64,000 nucleotides of DNA, taken from positions 9,796,001 to 9,860,000 of the forward strand of contig OZ017795.1 of NCBI GenBank assembly GCA_963969395.1. Direction: 5' to 3'. This stretch comes from Pseudoscleropodium purum (Eukaryota > Streptophyta > Bryopsida > Hypnales > Brachytheciaceae). The position numbers and the translations under genes are program-made. Position 1 is the stretch's first letter. Each line of letters opens with the position of its first letter. Below, piece after piece: positions 48,965-59,715 of the stretch. The notes below the pieces were generated by a model. The model did no database searches. It was given only the letters and a program-made list of their open reading frames with translations, and was not told where the DNA came from.

Positions 48965-49693
48965 CACTACTATCAAGAATTCTTCATCATAATCATGTAA
49001 ATATGTAGAGTTTGATTTTGAAGAGTTTGATTTTGAATATCTTGAACATACCGACAAAACTAAGGGTTTACTTTGGCATATCAGTTTGGATAGGGGTTTG
49101 GGAAAATCTAATGGGAGGAGTAGTCAGTCAATGTGAAAGGTGGGTACACCCAAAATTGCACCCTACCTAAAATCGTCATTAGCACTTTATGTGTACATTT
49201 CCAAAATTAATTTGTATTTATGTGGAAGAAACGATTTTGGAACCTCTATCAAAAAAGTCTTTGACCCTTTATAACTTTTGCATATAGTACCCCAATGTTG
49301 TATTCTTTGGTGTGTTGAGACTTCCTTCCACTTGCCAACAAGAAAATTTAAAACACTCTAGTAATAGTAATTAGTCTGATAGTACCAAAAAGTAGCGGTT
49401 TAGAGGGTATCCACCTTATATTGTTTGTAGGCTATTGTATTATATCTTGCCATATGTAAGTTACTTTTGATCTATAGGGCCCATGACAAATTCTTCTCCA
49501 GAGTTGAATAAAAGAAAATGTTATCTATGTTTGAAAGTATTGGAGCTAATGTAAAGTATTTGAAGGTGAACCAATATAAGACTTTTTAATTTAAGTAGAG
49601 ATGGGGTCTTAAAGTAGAGTGGTCCAATGGAACTTCACTCTTTTTTCTTCACTATGGACCTTATCTTTTATTTAACCTCATAAGGACCACAAG

Positions 49694-49701
49694 GTCAGAA
49701 G
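49694..49701. repeat. Target-site duplication, left copy (GTCAGAAG)
   Basis: The same 8 bp lies immediately outside the right end at 59726-59733. Eight base pairs is the duplication length of hAT transposases. Confidence 0.92.
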
Positions 49702-49711
49702 TAGGGTTGAC
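49702..49711 (+). repeat. Left terminal inverted repeat of the hAT element
   Basis: TAGGGTTGAC pairs with the right terminus except for the first base. Beyond it both ends share ACGTCCG, AGTGTCCG and GCAGCG in the same order, counting inward. Confidence 0.9.
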
Positions 49712-49712
49712 A

Positions 49713-49870
49713 CGACGTCCGGACGCGGACGTTGTGTTTGCAGTGTCCGCTGACATTCGCGGTCTCCGCAGATGCAGCGTTCGTCGGGACCGCCCCGTCC
49801 GTCCGCCCCATCCGCTTTGACGGCCCTATTTCCCCCGACCGCCCTACCCAAACTGCCCTGCGGTCACTCC
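49713..49870. repeat. Left subterminal GTCCG-rich block
   Basis: Many copies of GTCCG or CGGAC in either orientation give a CpG-dense block in an AT-rich setting. Clustered short subterminal motifs are where hAT transposases such as Ac bind, so these are candidate binding sites (inference). Confidence 0.7.
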
Positions 49871-50256
49871 CTTCATCTTTAAACAATTAAATGTTAAATG
49901 AAGTGCAATGGTTCGCTTAAAACAATGTCTCTTATAAGTTGAAAGATTATAAAGTTTGACCATGAGTCCATGATAGTCTTGAAACTATAAAAAAATTCCA
50001 ATTCATTTTCAGAAGGCAAACTAAAAAAGTTTGTGACTTTAAATATATATATATATATACTATTTAAAAAATCGAGATCAACACAAATACAAACATAATC
50101 AATATGGGCAAAATGTATTGAATTTAATATAGAATACCATACATTGTGCACATTTGGCTAATTGCACATATAATTTTTTTCATTCCAACTCTATATTTCT
50201 AAACTAATTTTTAATGCCTATACAACCTATTCAACTACTACTTCTGCACTACCAAT

Positions 50257-51753
50257 CTAATATAAATGGCGGAAATGTTCATCTGGCATCGGCCAACGAT
50301 ATGTATTAGAAAATCGCGTAATCACATGGGCCAAACTAGTATTTTCATCGTCAGTTTTCGAAGAAATGCACTTCAAGTAAGCATAAAACACTTTTGCAAA
50401 GTCATGAAAGGCAAATTGTGTCGCACTAGGTGTTTTTCGTAGCACGTTGAAATACGCCTCTGACATGTTGTTTTCATTCATCCGCCGAGCAATTTTTCGA
50501 ATGGCATACTCTTTCGACTTACGTGAATACATCGGAATGACTTCCACATTTGCACCTGCTTTATGCAAATATGCAATACGTGGATCCACCCACCATCTCC
50601 TCTGCAAAGTCTGTTTCATCTCATCTGCTGATGTGAATGTGTACAAAGACTTCATTGGCTGAGAAGCTAAGGTGGTCATGCCCCAATCGCAAACTCCAAT
50701 ATATACACGTGACTCATCCTCTGGAAAATGCAACAAGATGTTGTCCGGAGAAAGATCATTGTGCAAATGTCCAGCAAGATGCACTGCATACATTATATGC
50801 ATAAACGCCCATGTCAACTCCGTGCGCTTCTTCCGATATCGTCCTAAATGGTGAGCTTTTACAACCTCCTCTTCGGTTGGATTCGTATACATCAAACGGA
50901 TTTGAATGTTGTTTGGAAAGTCCTTATCCATATTCAACATTTGTCGAAGAGTCCCACCATTCCACCAATACGCATAACCTTCACACGTCGTTCCATGCAC
51001 CGCAGCAAACCGTATCACACCTTCGTGTGAAATTCGAATAGCCATTGATTCGTTTTGATGTTCTAGCTTTGCAAGATCGGGTCGAGTTTGGTGGTGAATG
51101 GATTTCTTTGCCGCAAACTCCCAATAAGGAAGTATTCTTGGGCATCCTTCAATACGAACTTTTCGAATCGTTGCATATCCACCTCTCATCGTTCTATCAT
51201 CAACAGCAATCACGCGTGCTGTATCTGGAAGTGCTATTAGGTACCGTTTGGTCCTTTCCGCTTCAGCAATTCCATCATTGCTTTTCCACCAACCAATTGA
51301 ACCAACTCGATTGTGTGTTTTGGCGAATGGAGCACATCGCCCCCTAAACAAGTCCGCTTTCAAAATCACTTCTTCAAACTGGGCGTCATTGGGTCGATAT
51401 TCCTTGCCATATTTAACCAAAATGATTTTGGAATTCCACAAAGCGTCATGAACCTTGTTCTCCAAACATTTGGTGAAGTACGTCTTATGCATTTCGTCAT
51501 GCCACTTTGTCACGTTCAATGCATCCAACAACATCTGTGTCATGTCTACCTTGAATTTAGACACGCACTCCTCTTGATATCTAATGTATTTATTGTCTAA
51601 AGACAATGTTGTTTCCGATTCATAAAATTGAACGATGCGCTCAATCATGAATTTTTTGCATTCCTCCGAAGGACTTTGGCGAGCTACCTCTAAGTTTGAT
51701 GGTCCCTCTCCATGTTTAAGCTTCGCAACCTTCTTCTTCCCCTTCATCATCAT
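50257..51753 (-). CDS. Transposon-borne protein-kinase-like protein
   Basis: An intronless 498-codon frame starts at the ATG at 51753-51751 and ends at TAG. It has no internal stops. An N-terminal region of about 180 residues, Lys-rich at the start, precedes a kinase fold. The fold shows a Gly-loop-like RGGYATIRKV (190-199), the lysine pair of FAAKKS (216-217), and a catalytic loop HNDLSPDNIL (D333, N338) in place of HRD. A metal-binding CDWG (D356) stands in place of DFG. No clear APE motif is seen. Catalytic residues are retained, so activity on a protein or small molecule is plausible. The gene runs divergently from the transposase, with a GC-rich block directly upstream. I cannot assign it to a named kinase family. 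Uninterrupted coding beside a broken transposase suggests selection or recent acquisition. Confidence 0.85.
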   Translation of the reverse strand: MMMKGKKKVAKLKHGEGPSNLEVARQSPSEECKKFMIERIVQFYESETTLSLDNKYIRYQEECVSKFKVDMTQMLLDALNVTKWHDEMHKTYFTKCLENKVHDALWNSKIILVKYGKEYRPNDAQFEEVILKADLFRGRCAPFAKTHNRVGSIGWWKSNDGIAEAERTKRYLIALPDTARVIAVDDRTMRGGYATIRKVRIEGCPRILPYWEFAAKKSIHHQTRPDLAKLEHQNESMAIRISHEGVIRFAAVHGTTCEGYAYWWNGGTLRQMLNMDKDFPNNIQIRLMYTNPTEEEVVKAHHLGRYRKKRTELTWAFMHIMYAVHLAGHLHNDLSPDNILLHFPEDESRVYIGVCDWGMTTLASQPMKSLYTFTSADEMKQTLQRRWWVDPRIAYLHKAGANVEVIPMYSRKSKEYAIRKIARRMNENNMSEAYFNVLRKTPSATQFAFHDFAKVFYAYLKCISSKTDDENTSLAHVITRFSNTYRWPMPDEHFRHLY

Positions 51754-51947
51754 GACAAATGAAACTGATATAGATGAAATTTTCTAATTTAAAATTGAAT
51801 TCACGCGCAAGTGTTCAAAAAATTGGCAATAAGGAGGCCCCAATAAACTACTCTTGTCTTGCTTAGGAAAGGAGCCAATGGAGGATGAACCACCAAGCTC
51901 TCCGCTCCACCTTGCATTCACAAGGGGCAAAGCAAAAGTAACAATGC

Positions 51948-52460
51948 GGACGGCCCGTCCGCCCCATCGGACGGCCTTAAACCGTCCGCCCGATCGGACG
52001 GGCCAGGGGTGGCGGACGAATCGGCCGTCTGCCTCCTCGAAACCCTAGAGCCCCGTCCGCCCAATCGGACGGCCACGGGCGGACAAATCTGGCGTCCGCC
52101 CGATCAGACGGTCCGGGGGGGCGGACGGGTATCGGGGCGGACGCCGGATCGGACGGACAGGGCAGACGGAGGACAGGGCGGGCGAGTATCAGGGCGGACG
52201 CCGGATCGGACAGACAGGGCGGACGGAGGACAGGGCGGACGATTATCGGGGCAGACATGGTAGACGCCGGATCCGACGGACAGGGCAGACGGAGGATAGG
52301 GCAGACGGGTATCGGGACGAACGGGGCGGACAGGGCGGACGCCGGATCGGACGGACAAGGCGGACGGAGGACGGGGCGGACGGGTATCGGGGCAGATGGG
52401 GTCTGGGCGGACGGGGGTCTGGGCGGATGGGGTGGACGGGTATGAGGGCGGACGGGGCAG
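51948..52460. repeat. Internal GTCCG-rich block upstream of the kinase gene
   Basis: This CpG-dense block is mostly G-rich on the plus strand and is packed with GGCGGACGG-like words. It lies between the kinase ATG and the AT-rich core. Telobox-like motifs AAACCCTA (52,040) and ACCCTAAACCC (52,476) sit within and beside it. It may act as promoter and/or transposase-binding DNA. Confidence 0.75.
52129..52420 (+). repeat. Minisatellite, about 57-bp units (four to five copies)
   Basis: Units start with GTATCGGGGCGGACG and continue with CCGGATCGGACGGACA and GGACAGGGCGGACG. The first two units are 57 bp; later ones carry 9-18 bp insertions. The Pro/Arg-rich minus-strand frame across it is a by-product of the repeat. 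Confidence 0.85.
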
Positions 52461-52911
52461 TTTGATTCTAAAGCGACCCTAAACCCATATTTTGCACGAT
52501 AAACAGAGGTCTTCATGGCACGGTATAGTTCAACTAACTTTTCATTCATTCAATGTAAAATTTGAAATTAAAAAAGGTAGCCTTCCTTCATGACCAAATT
52601 TATGAATTCTTGGTAAATGATATTTTTGTATAAAGATATGAGCTAAAATGTGCAAAAATTCACGAAAGGATTGCGACGTTTAATATATATACAGAAATAT
52701 TCACGTTGCATTGTGTATAAAGCAATTGTAAGAAGGTAGTTGAATAAAAATTCTACTATTAAATTGAATTAGTTGACGTCTAATCACTTAGTAAACCGCT
52801 AAATGTTCAAATCCTTGCAAGTGTGTTTTGGCTATCGAAAAAGAGCATGGACTTATAGTTATCCCCAATGAAGCAAATTGTTTTTTTTTCAAAATCTAAC
52901 GGTATAGATGT

Positions 52912-53110
52912 TTAGCCCCTAAAGTTCTTTTCACTAAAAACACTTCAAAACTGCCATTAGTAGTGCAAATACCAAGTCTTGGAAGAAAAATACTTTTGGG
53001 CAAATGTAACCGTAGGATCTTGTAGTAAATTAGTTGGAAAAGATGTGGAAAAAATTTTAGACAAATCCACCATTTGGATTGTAAGATATTAGATATTGAA
53101 TGTTTCATTT
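52912..53110 (+). mobile_element. Truncated family A piggyBac-like MITE inside the hAT element
   Basis: It begins TTAGCCCCTAAAGTTC and continues with CTTCAAAACTGCCATT and GTAGGATCTTGTA, parallel to the first 200 bp of copies 1 and 2. The rest is missing or too diverged to follow. Confidence 0.55.
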
Positions 53111-53320
53111 AAGGGGGCTACTCAATTATGTCTATTAATGAACAATTGGTAGGCTAACAAACCTAACTTAGCATGCATTTTAATATTTGTTGCAATTGTT
53201 TTAGGAATATTATAACATAATACTATTATAATATTCTTATAAATGATATAGTACTAAATCATTTCAAAATCAACAACATTTGAACATAATCTGTCAATCT
53301 TGTCTTCCATACTCCTTTAA

Positions 53321-53322
<2 letters not shown>

Positions 53323-53370
<48 letters not shown>
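53323..53370 (+). repeat. (AT)24 microsatellite
   Basis: An uninterrupted AT dinucleotide run of 48 bp. A shorter (AT)n run lies near 50,045-50,060. Confidence 0.97.
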
Positions 53371-53378
<8 letters not shown>

Positions 53379-55284
53379 TTAGATAAATCAACATGACAAA
53401 TCAATGATTATATATTTCATAAATCTATTCTTCATCAATCAAATAAGAGTGCATGTTCAAATATAGACAAAGATGGTTTCTCCATTTGTTCCCAAAAATT
53501 AAATAAACAAATAGAGAAAGATATGAACTGAATGTTACTTGGAGAATTGAAGGGAAAGAAATTGAAGTACTCAATTGCATTTTATTAAATTGGAAAATTG
53601 CATGTGGATGGCATGAATTAATCTTCATAGATGCTAAACTCATACGAGTTGCATTTCAACATTTATGATTTATGCAATTGATTGAATTGAAAGCTCTTGT
53701 AATTACATTTTCAAATTTTCGATTCAATCATTCAAATTTGCAAGAGTGATTTACGATAGATTTATAACTTTAAATGTGAAAGCATTGAATGCCTTTATGC
53801 GTTTATTCATCAATATATTAATTTTAAATAAATAATATATATTTTTTATAACATATGCATAAACCATTGCATTAAAAAAAAAAAAAAACTAAGAGCCAAG
53901 CCAAATAGGTTGGTCAAATGAAGTGAACAAGAGAACAAGAGCCCTACGAGAAAGCAAAGGAAAAAAAAAATATCAAAAGGATTGAAAGGAAGGAGCAAGA
54001 TGCATTCTTGCAAGACCGTAGAATACATAATGTGATAATGATTTCAAAATCCAAACACAAATATATTTTCTATTTCAATGAGAGTCAAAAATGAATTCCC
54101 CTGCTCTCAAAGATTGTACAATGTACACGTTATACAAAACGAACATATAACAGAAAGAGTAGAAGACATCGTTTATCATGATTGAAAACTGAAATGATTT
54201 TTTCTTTCTATGTAGAATATTTTATGAAATGTAACAATGTATTTAATTATCATAGTAATTGGTAGAAATCTTTGTGCAATATATAGAAACATTTCATTCA
54301 TGCGGAATTTTTTCATTTATTTAGGATTAAAATTGAAGTATTATACTCTACAAAGTACAAACCGAAAACAATATCATATACCTAAGTTCAAAAGTTTGCA
54401 ATTGTTTCGTGAATTCATTTTGAAAACTCAAACAAAGAAATATTTTATAATCAATATCTTGTTCATTTGAATCATTTCAAAATTCGAATTCCGAATTCAA
54501 TTCCTATTTATAATAGAAATTATGTTTGTCAATTTTTTAGATCTTTAAACAATGAACCCTCTTTTTTTTTAAATTAATATTTAAAAATATCTGAAATAAG
54601 AATATTGGAATTACCCTTCAAAATAAATATAGCACATGTATAAGTGTATAATGTATTCTACTCAATCAACTCAAGTAACGAATTTTTCTATGTTTTTAAG
54701 GAAAAATATAGCCATACATGATTTGAAAGTTAAAACATTGATTCTTTTTCTTTATTTTCAAATCTAATCAAAATTTCATTAAAAAATATGAAAGACTCGA
54801 TGTTCATTTGAAGATGGTGATGCACTTCTAATTAGAAAACACAACCTTTCATTAAATATCATGAGGTTGAAATCCATTAAACTGTTATTCTAATTATGTA
54901 TTGGGGCCTTTTTTTAAAATTTCATTTGCTTACGATGAAAAAGGAATTGATTATTTCTGCAAAACATTTGATTTCCTAATGAACTTTAAAAGAATCCCCA
55001 CCATCTTTAGATCTTCTCAAAACCTATTTAGAAGGATAATATGAGTAAATAATCCAAACATATTCAACTTAACCACATTCCCCTCATTCGTAAAACAATT
55101 TAGGGGAGAAAAGAAAAGGTTTAGGGTAATTAGGGTATAGGGTTTAGGATTTACATTTTTTTTTAAAAAAAATGATAAATCAATTACATTGATCCTCATT
55201 TAGCAGTGATTATTAGGCTGTTTTTTTTTGGAAATGTTACCGCTCTTTTTGAGTAATATCGGCCTCATAGGATGCTCCAATGGA

Positions 55285-55505
55285 CAACTAGGCGGACGCC
55301 GTCGGCGGTCAGTGTTTAAGTGGGGCGGTCGGCGTGTCCAAAGCGCGGACGGCATCGGAAGTTGGACAGTGCGGACAGTCCCATCCGACCACCCCGTCCG
55401 ACCACCCCGTCTGCCGCGTCTGACCGCCCGTCCGACCCATCCGTCCGACCCATCTGGCCTGTCCGCCCCGCCCACCCGTCCGCTTCAGCCCCGTCCGGGC
55501 CATTG
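55285..55505. repeat. Internal GTCCG-rich block upstream of the transposase
   Basis: A CpG-dense block with many CCGTCCGACC and CCCATCCGTCC words, mostly C-rich on the plus strand, so it is opposite in strand bias to the block upstream of the kinase. A telobox AAACCCTAAA follows at 55,521-55,530, about 280 bp before the transposase ATG. Confidence 0.72.
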
Positions 55506-55812
55506 CTTGTTTTTGAACAGAAACCCTAAAAATGAACCTTTAATTTTCTGGAGGGGACTATAAATGTTAGAAGAGAAGCTTTGGTATTCACTCTCGAAAA
55601 ACCGAATGCTAAGATTTCCAAGGGCTATGAGCTTCAATTTATTGAGTCTCTTGCTTGATAATGCATAGTTCGGTGGACGGGGGGGCTTTGATTTTCAAAG
55701 CTTTGTGTAACTAATTTCATTGATATTGTATACATTGTCACGTTGTGGGTTTCAAATTTAAAACATTTTATTGGTTTCTTTTGAAATTGAGGTAAAACAT
55801 ACATTTGTCAAT

Positions 55813-58800
55813 ATGGTGGCCAAACCAACGGGGGATTTTTCTCCTTGGTTTAGTGTGCAAGAGGGTGGTAAAGTAAAATGTAGGCTTTGCAAAGCGAGCA
55901 TGTCAAAGAAGTTCAGCCGTATGTTCAGCCACTTAGGCTATTCTGGGCTTGGAGGTGTACATGATAAAGAGGTGAGCCTTTGTCCACGATTATCAATGGC
56001 AGTTCGAGATTTATTTCGGCATTGCGAAGGAGTTTTTCCAAAATGCGTTGTAATGGACAATGTGGATGGCAACCGTGGCCCTTCAGATGTTCAAGAGTTT
56101 TTGGCCGGAAAGGCTGTGTCGCATTCTGACCATGAAGATTCTTGTCCAGCGTCCAAAGAATTGGTATCAATGGTATGTGCCACAACTGAAATGACTTTGA
56201 GTACGGAAGCTTCTAGTGAACGTGAAACCCCGAGGGCATCAAGTTCTAGGCCTCAGAGGCAAGGCAGCTTAGTGAATGGGTTTGAAGAAGGTGATAGACG
56301 CAAATTACATTCAGTGTGGGCAAATTTTTTTTATTCGGCAAACATACCATTTTCCATGGCTCGAAATTCAACTTTTAAAGAAGCAGTGAAGAAAACGGTT
56401 GCATTTGGTAGGCCATACATTCCTCCTTCATACCACGACCTTCGGTACAAATTGTTGAATGAGGCGAAGACCAACATTCAAACACAGTTGAATGCACGGA
56501 CCGAAGATAGCATTTGAAAATTTGGAGCAACATTGTCCATTGATGGATGGAGCTCTGTGACTAATCGACCTCTCATCAATGCCATGCTTGTATCATCTGT
56601 AGGTGAAGAATTTCTTGGATTTGTGGATACAAGTGGTTGTGAAAAAAATGCGGAGTACTTGGCAGCTGTGTTGGAAAAGTTCATTGAACAAGTGGGGTCT
56701 AAGAACGTCGTGTTAATAACTACGGATAATGCTCCCGTGAATCCGTCCGTATGGGATGTAATATCTGCAAAATATCCTCATATTTTTTACCAAGGGTGCG
56801 TGGTACATGCATTGAATTTGTTGTTGAAAGATTGGGCTGCACAGAAATGGATTGCTTCCAAATTGGATAAAGGAGTTCTTGTAGCTAAATTTATCAGAAA
56901 GAGACATATGCCGCTAGCTCTATTGCGAAAGTATTCGCCAAATCTTGGTCTCTTGATGCTTGGAGATACAAGGTTCGCCTCTAAATTTATCATGATGGAG
57001 CGTTTGACAAAATTGAGAGGAGCATTGGAACAAACGGTGGTAGATCCGCAATGGATTGAGTATGTACATACTCTTAAGAAGAAACGTGGAGCGAAAGTCC
57101 AACCAAAAGACTTGGCCTTAGCGGTGAAGAAAATTGTTTTTGATGACCATTTTTGGAATCGGTCCATCAATCATGTGGAGATGGTTGAACCAATCATATG
57201 TGCACTCCGCGATTTGGATACAAAATCACCATGTATGGGGAAGGTGTTGCATATCATGAGGAAGTTAGAAAAGCACGTGAACGGATTACAAAGTCCACCA
57301 TTTTGTTTGCTAGAAAAACTTGCAATTCCATAGGTACAGTCTTTTTATGCCCGAAAAAGAATGGTGGACAATGATCTCCAATCAGCCGCAGCTCTTTTGA
57401 ATCCATACCTTCTTCATGACAAAGAATTAGCGGGTGACACAAATGCAATGTCAGGATGTAAGAAAGTTTTGGAGAGAATATGTAAACCGGATGAATATGC
57501 AGCAGTGGTGAAGGAATTTGTAGCTTTTCGACACAAGGAACCTCCATTCCACAATATGTTGAATCCAGGAGATCAAATGTTGTCCGCACATGCTTGGTGG
57601 GATTTTGAAGGTGCATATGGCAAGTTTATAGCTCCATTAGCGAAGAGGATATTGGCTCAACCGGTGTCATCATCTTCATGTGAACGGAATTGGAGCAACT
57701 ATTCTTTTATTCACAACAAATCTCGAAATAAATTGAAGCTGGAGAGAGCAGCGGATTTGGTGTACGTGTATACCAATTCCAAAGTATTAAACGCATCGAA
57801 GGAAAAAGATGAAAAAAAATGGTATAATGATAATGTGGATCCGATGGAATCAGAGGATTCAGATAGGTCGACGTTAGAAGACGATGATGACGATGATGAT
57901 GATGAGGATTTGGAAAGGGCCCTTTCAACTGTAGATGGCGGAGATAACTTCAATCGTGCGACAGCATGGGGAGATGAAGACGTTATGGAAGGCTTTTCCG
58001 ATTTGGTGAATGATACGCATGATTATCATCTAAACCGCAAGGATGTCGTTCCCGACAATGCAAACGATGCATATACCTTTTGTGAAGACGAGGACAATGT
58101 AGGGGGAGAGGAGAATCTACCTTCTTTAGCTGCATATTGCAATAGAACGGGATACTTGAATAGCGAAAACATTCTATCGGAAAAGGCAAACGCTATTGCC
58201 AAAGAGGTGAAAATCAATGAGAATGCTATTGGTGATGATGGGAGAAATGAAGAAGTTCTAATTTCTCAATCTCCATCTGTGGCATTAAATGTAGTGCAAG
58301 GAAACGACAAAAGAGAAGATGCGGTCATGGAGGTGGACGTTCCAAAAGATGTGGGCAACAATAGTGGTGATGAGGGGGAACCAAATATTGCGGTACAGAA
58401 AAATAATGATTCACTTGGGATGGCAGTCACAAATTCGACAATTGTGAAGAGTGATAAAGGAAAAGAGCTAATGAAGTCAATTTTTGAAGTACCGAGATCT
58501 AGTGCTCTTCCACCAATACCGTTGAAGTCTATTAGCACACGATTGAATGATTCTCAGAGCTTTGGATATGGAAAACGCCTAATGAACATTTCCAAAGAAA
58601 TTTCTACAGGCGGTAATATACGGAAAGTAGCATCATCACTTACAAGCCTAAGTGATACGGATAGTGATCGGATGTCATTGGCATCTTTGCGTGCTCGCAT
58701 TTTAAGAAAAGGAATGGCGCAAGAACCCATCAAATCAACAAACGGCACTCTATTACTTCAAAAGAAAGCCAAAGTGGAGATAATCGTTCATGGACATGTC

Positions 58801-58998
58801 GACCCTACATCAAGATTGATGGTTCAAGAATCGAGTAACGTGAAAGCGAAAAGAGAAATGCAACCTTTTTCTATCTCTCCAGTGAAGAATAGGACCCCTC
58901 TTGATGAAAATGTTGCTACTTTGTCAAATAGAAAGAAAAGAAAGGTTCCTATTCAAAAAGCCTTTAATCGTTCTGTCAAAGTAAAAAAGAAAAATTAA
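55813..58998 (+). pseudogene. hAT transposase (BED finger, DUF659, hAT dimerisation) with two in-frame stops
   Basis: From the first in-frame ATG at 55813, one frame runs 1,061 codons to the TAA at 58996-58998. It is broken only by TGA at 56515-56517 and TAG at 57331-57333. The N-terminus has a BED-like finger (C23, C26, H40 or H50, C57). The middle has DUF659 features: SIDGWSS, then GFVDTSG, TTDNAPVN and CVVHALNLLLKDW, the DDE-type catalytic region. After the second stop come ALLNPYL and the C-terminal SSSCERNWSNY and RNKLKLERAADLVYV of the hAT dimerisation domain. A long acidic, low-complexity tail ends in KRKKR-like basic clusters, a likely nuclear signal. Each stop is one transition from a sense codon. 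The protein would cut and rejoin the element's ends, but this copy should be inactive unless the stops are bypassed or are sequencing errors. Confidence 0.9.
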
Positions 58999-59162
58999 AT
59001 TCGAAAGAAGGGAGTAAACCTACTTCGAGAGAAGACTTGAAGGAGACAACAATACTTGATTCCAACAATGAAGATGACTTCGATAATGAAGATTTTGAAC
59101 GGAGAGCTGCAGGAGAGAGTAGTGGGGTTGAGGTTAGAGGAAATGTGGATTGGCGTCCATAG
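58998..59162 (+). other. Possible frameshifted C-terminal extension of the transposase
   Basis: Directly after the transposase stop, another frame stays open for 54 codons. It encodes an acidic tail (NNEDDFDNEDFERR) ending GNVDWRP then TAG. The switch lies in an A-rich run, where a one- or two-base indel or an unseen intron would join the frames. It resembles the acidic tail before it, but may be chance. Confidence 0.35.
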
Positions 59163-59511
59163 GAATTGTGGAGATGTGAATTTAGATGTTTGATTGTTTA
59201 GTTGCTCATGATATATGGAGCTCATGTTGACAAATGACAATGGTTTCTTCAATCATTTTATTATAAAATTGTTTGTTTATTGATGATATACATCTCGTTG
59301 GATTTTAAAGTGATTTTGTTTCTAAATCAAAATGAAATTCAACAAAAAAAATTAAAAATATATTTCATATTTTAGCTTTTACATAAATAGTGATATACAA
59401 CTCTATTGAATCGCAATTGCAATATAAGAAAAATTAAAATCAAAATGACTTCACTCTCAATCTCTCATTGGTGAAAACAATCAAAACCCTAAACCCAAAA
59501 CGGGTTTTCTA

Positions 59512-59707
59512 AGCCGCCCTGTCCGCCCTGCCTCGCCCGTCTGCCCCGCCCGTCCACCGCGCCCGTCCGCCCCGTCCGTCTGCCAATCTGCCCCGTCAGC
59601 CCGCCCCGCCCCGCGCGTCCGCCTTCCGATGGCGGGAAGGACGCTGCGTCCGCTAGCGTCTGTGCGTCCGGACATCCGGAAAACGGACACTATTTTGGGG
59701 CGGACGT
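59512..59707. repeat. Right subterminal GTCCG-rich block
   Basis: A CpG-dense block of CCGCCC(T/C)GTCCGCC words, preceded by AAAACCCTAAACCC at 59,483-59,496 and followed by GGGGCGGACG next to the terminus. It mirrors the left block. Confidence 0.72.
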
Positions 59708-59715
59708 AGAGATTC

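Larger units (their letters stand above)
47703..49693. other. Receptor-kinase 3' flank and intergenic sequence
   Basis: Sequence to about 48,500 is unique and probably includes 3' UTR. After about 49,000 it becomes AT-rich. The immediate left flank of the hAT element contains TTAACCTCATAAGGACC at 49,672, similar to a piggyBac-like terminus. Confidence 0.4.
52466..55284. other. AT-rich non-coding core of the hAT element
   Basis: No convincing gene is present. The core holds a truncated family A piggyBac-like copy, an AT microsatellite, and telomere-like GGTTTAGGG words near 55,119-55,148. The sharp switch from CpG-dense to AT-rich DNA on both sides suggests a later insertion or a composite origin. 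Confidence 0.5.

Noticed and set aside
51977..52549. 190-codon minus-strand Pro/Arg-rich open frame upstream of the kinase
   Set aside because: Most of it is a translation of the 57-bp minisatellite and GTCCG array, and the composition follows the repeat. Only the first 30 residues lie outside it and they show no family.
55119..55148. Telomere-like GGTTTAGGG words as an interstitial telomere tract
   Set aside because: Only two or three imperfect units occur, too few and irregular for a telomeric tract. They fit telobox-type motifs better.
56515..56517. TGA in the transposase as a selenocysteine or programmed readthrough codon
   Set aside because: No supporting structure was recognised, land plants lack selenocysteine insertion, and a second stop of another type follows. 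Decay is simpler.
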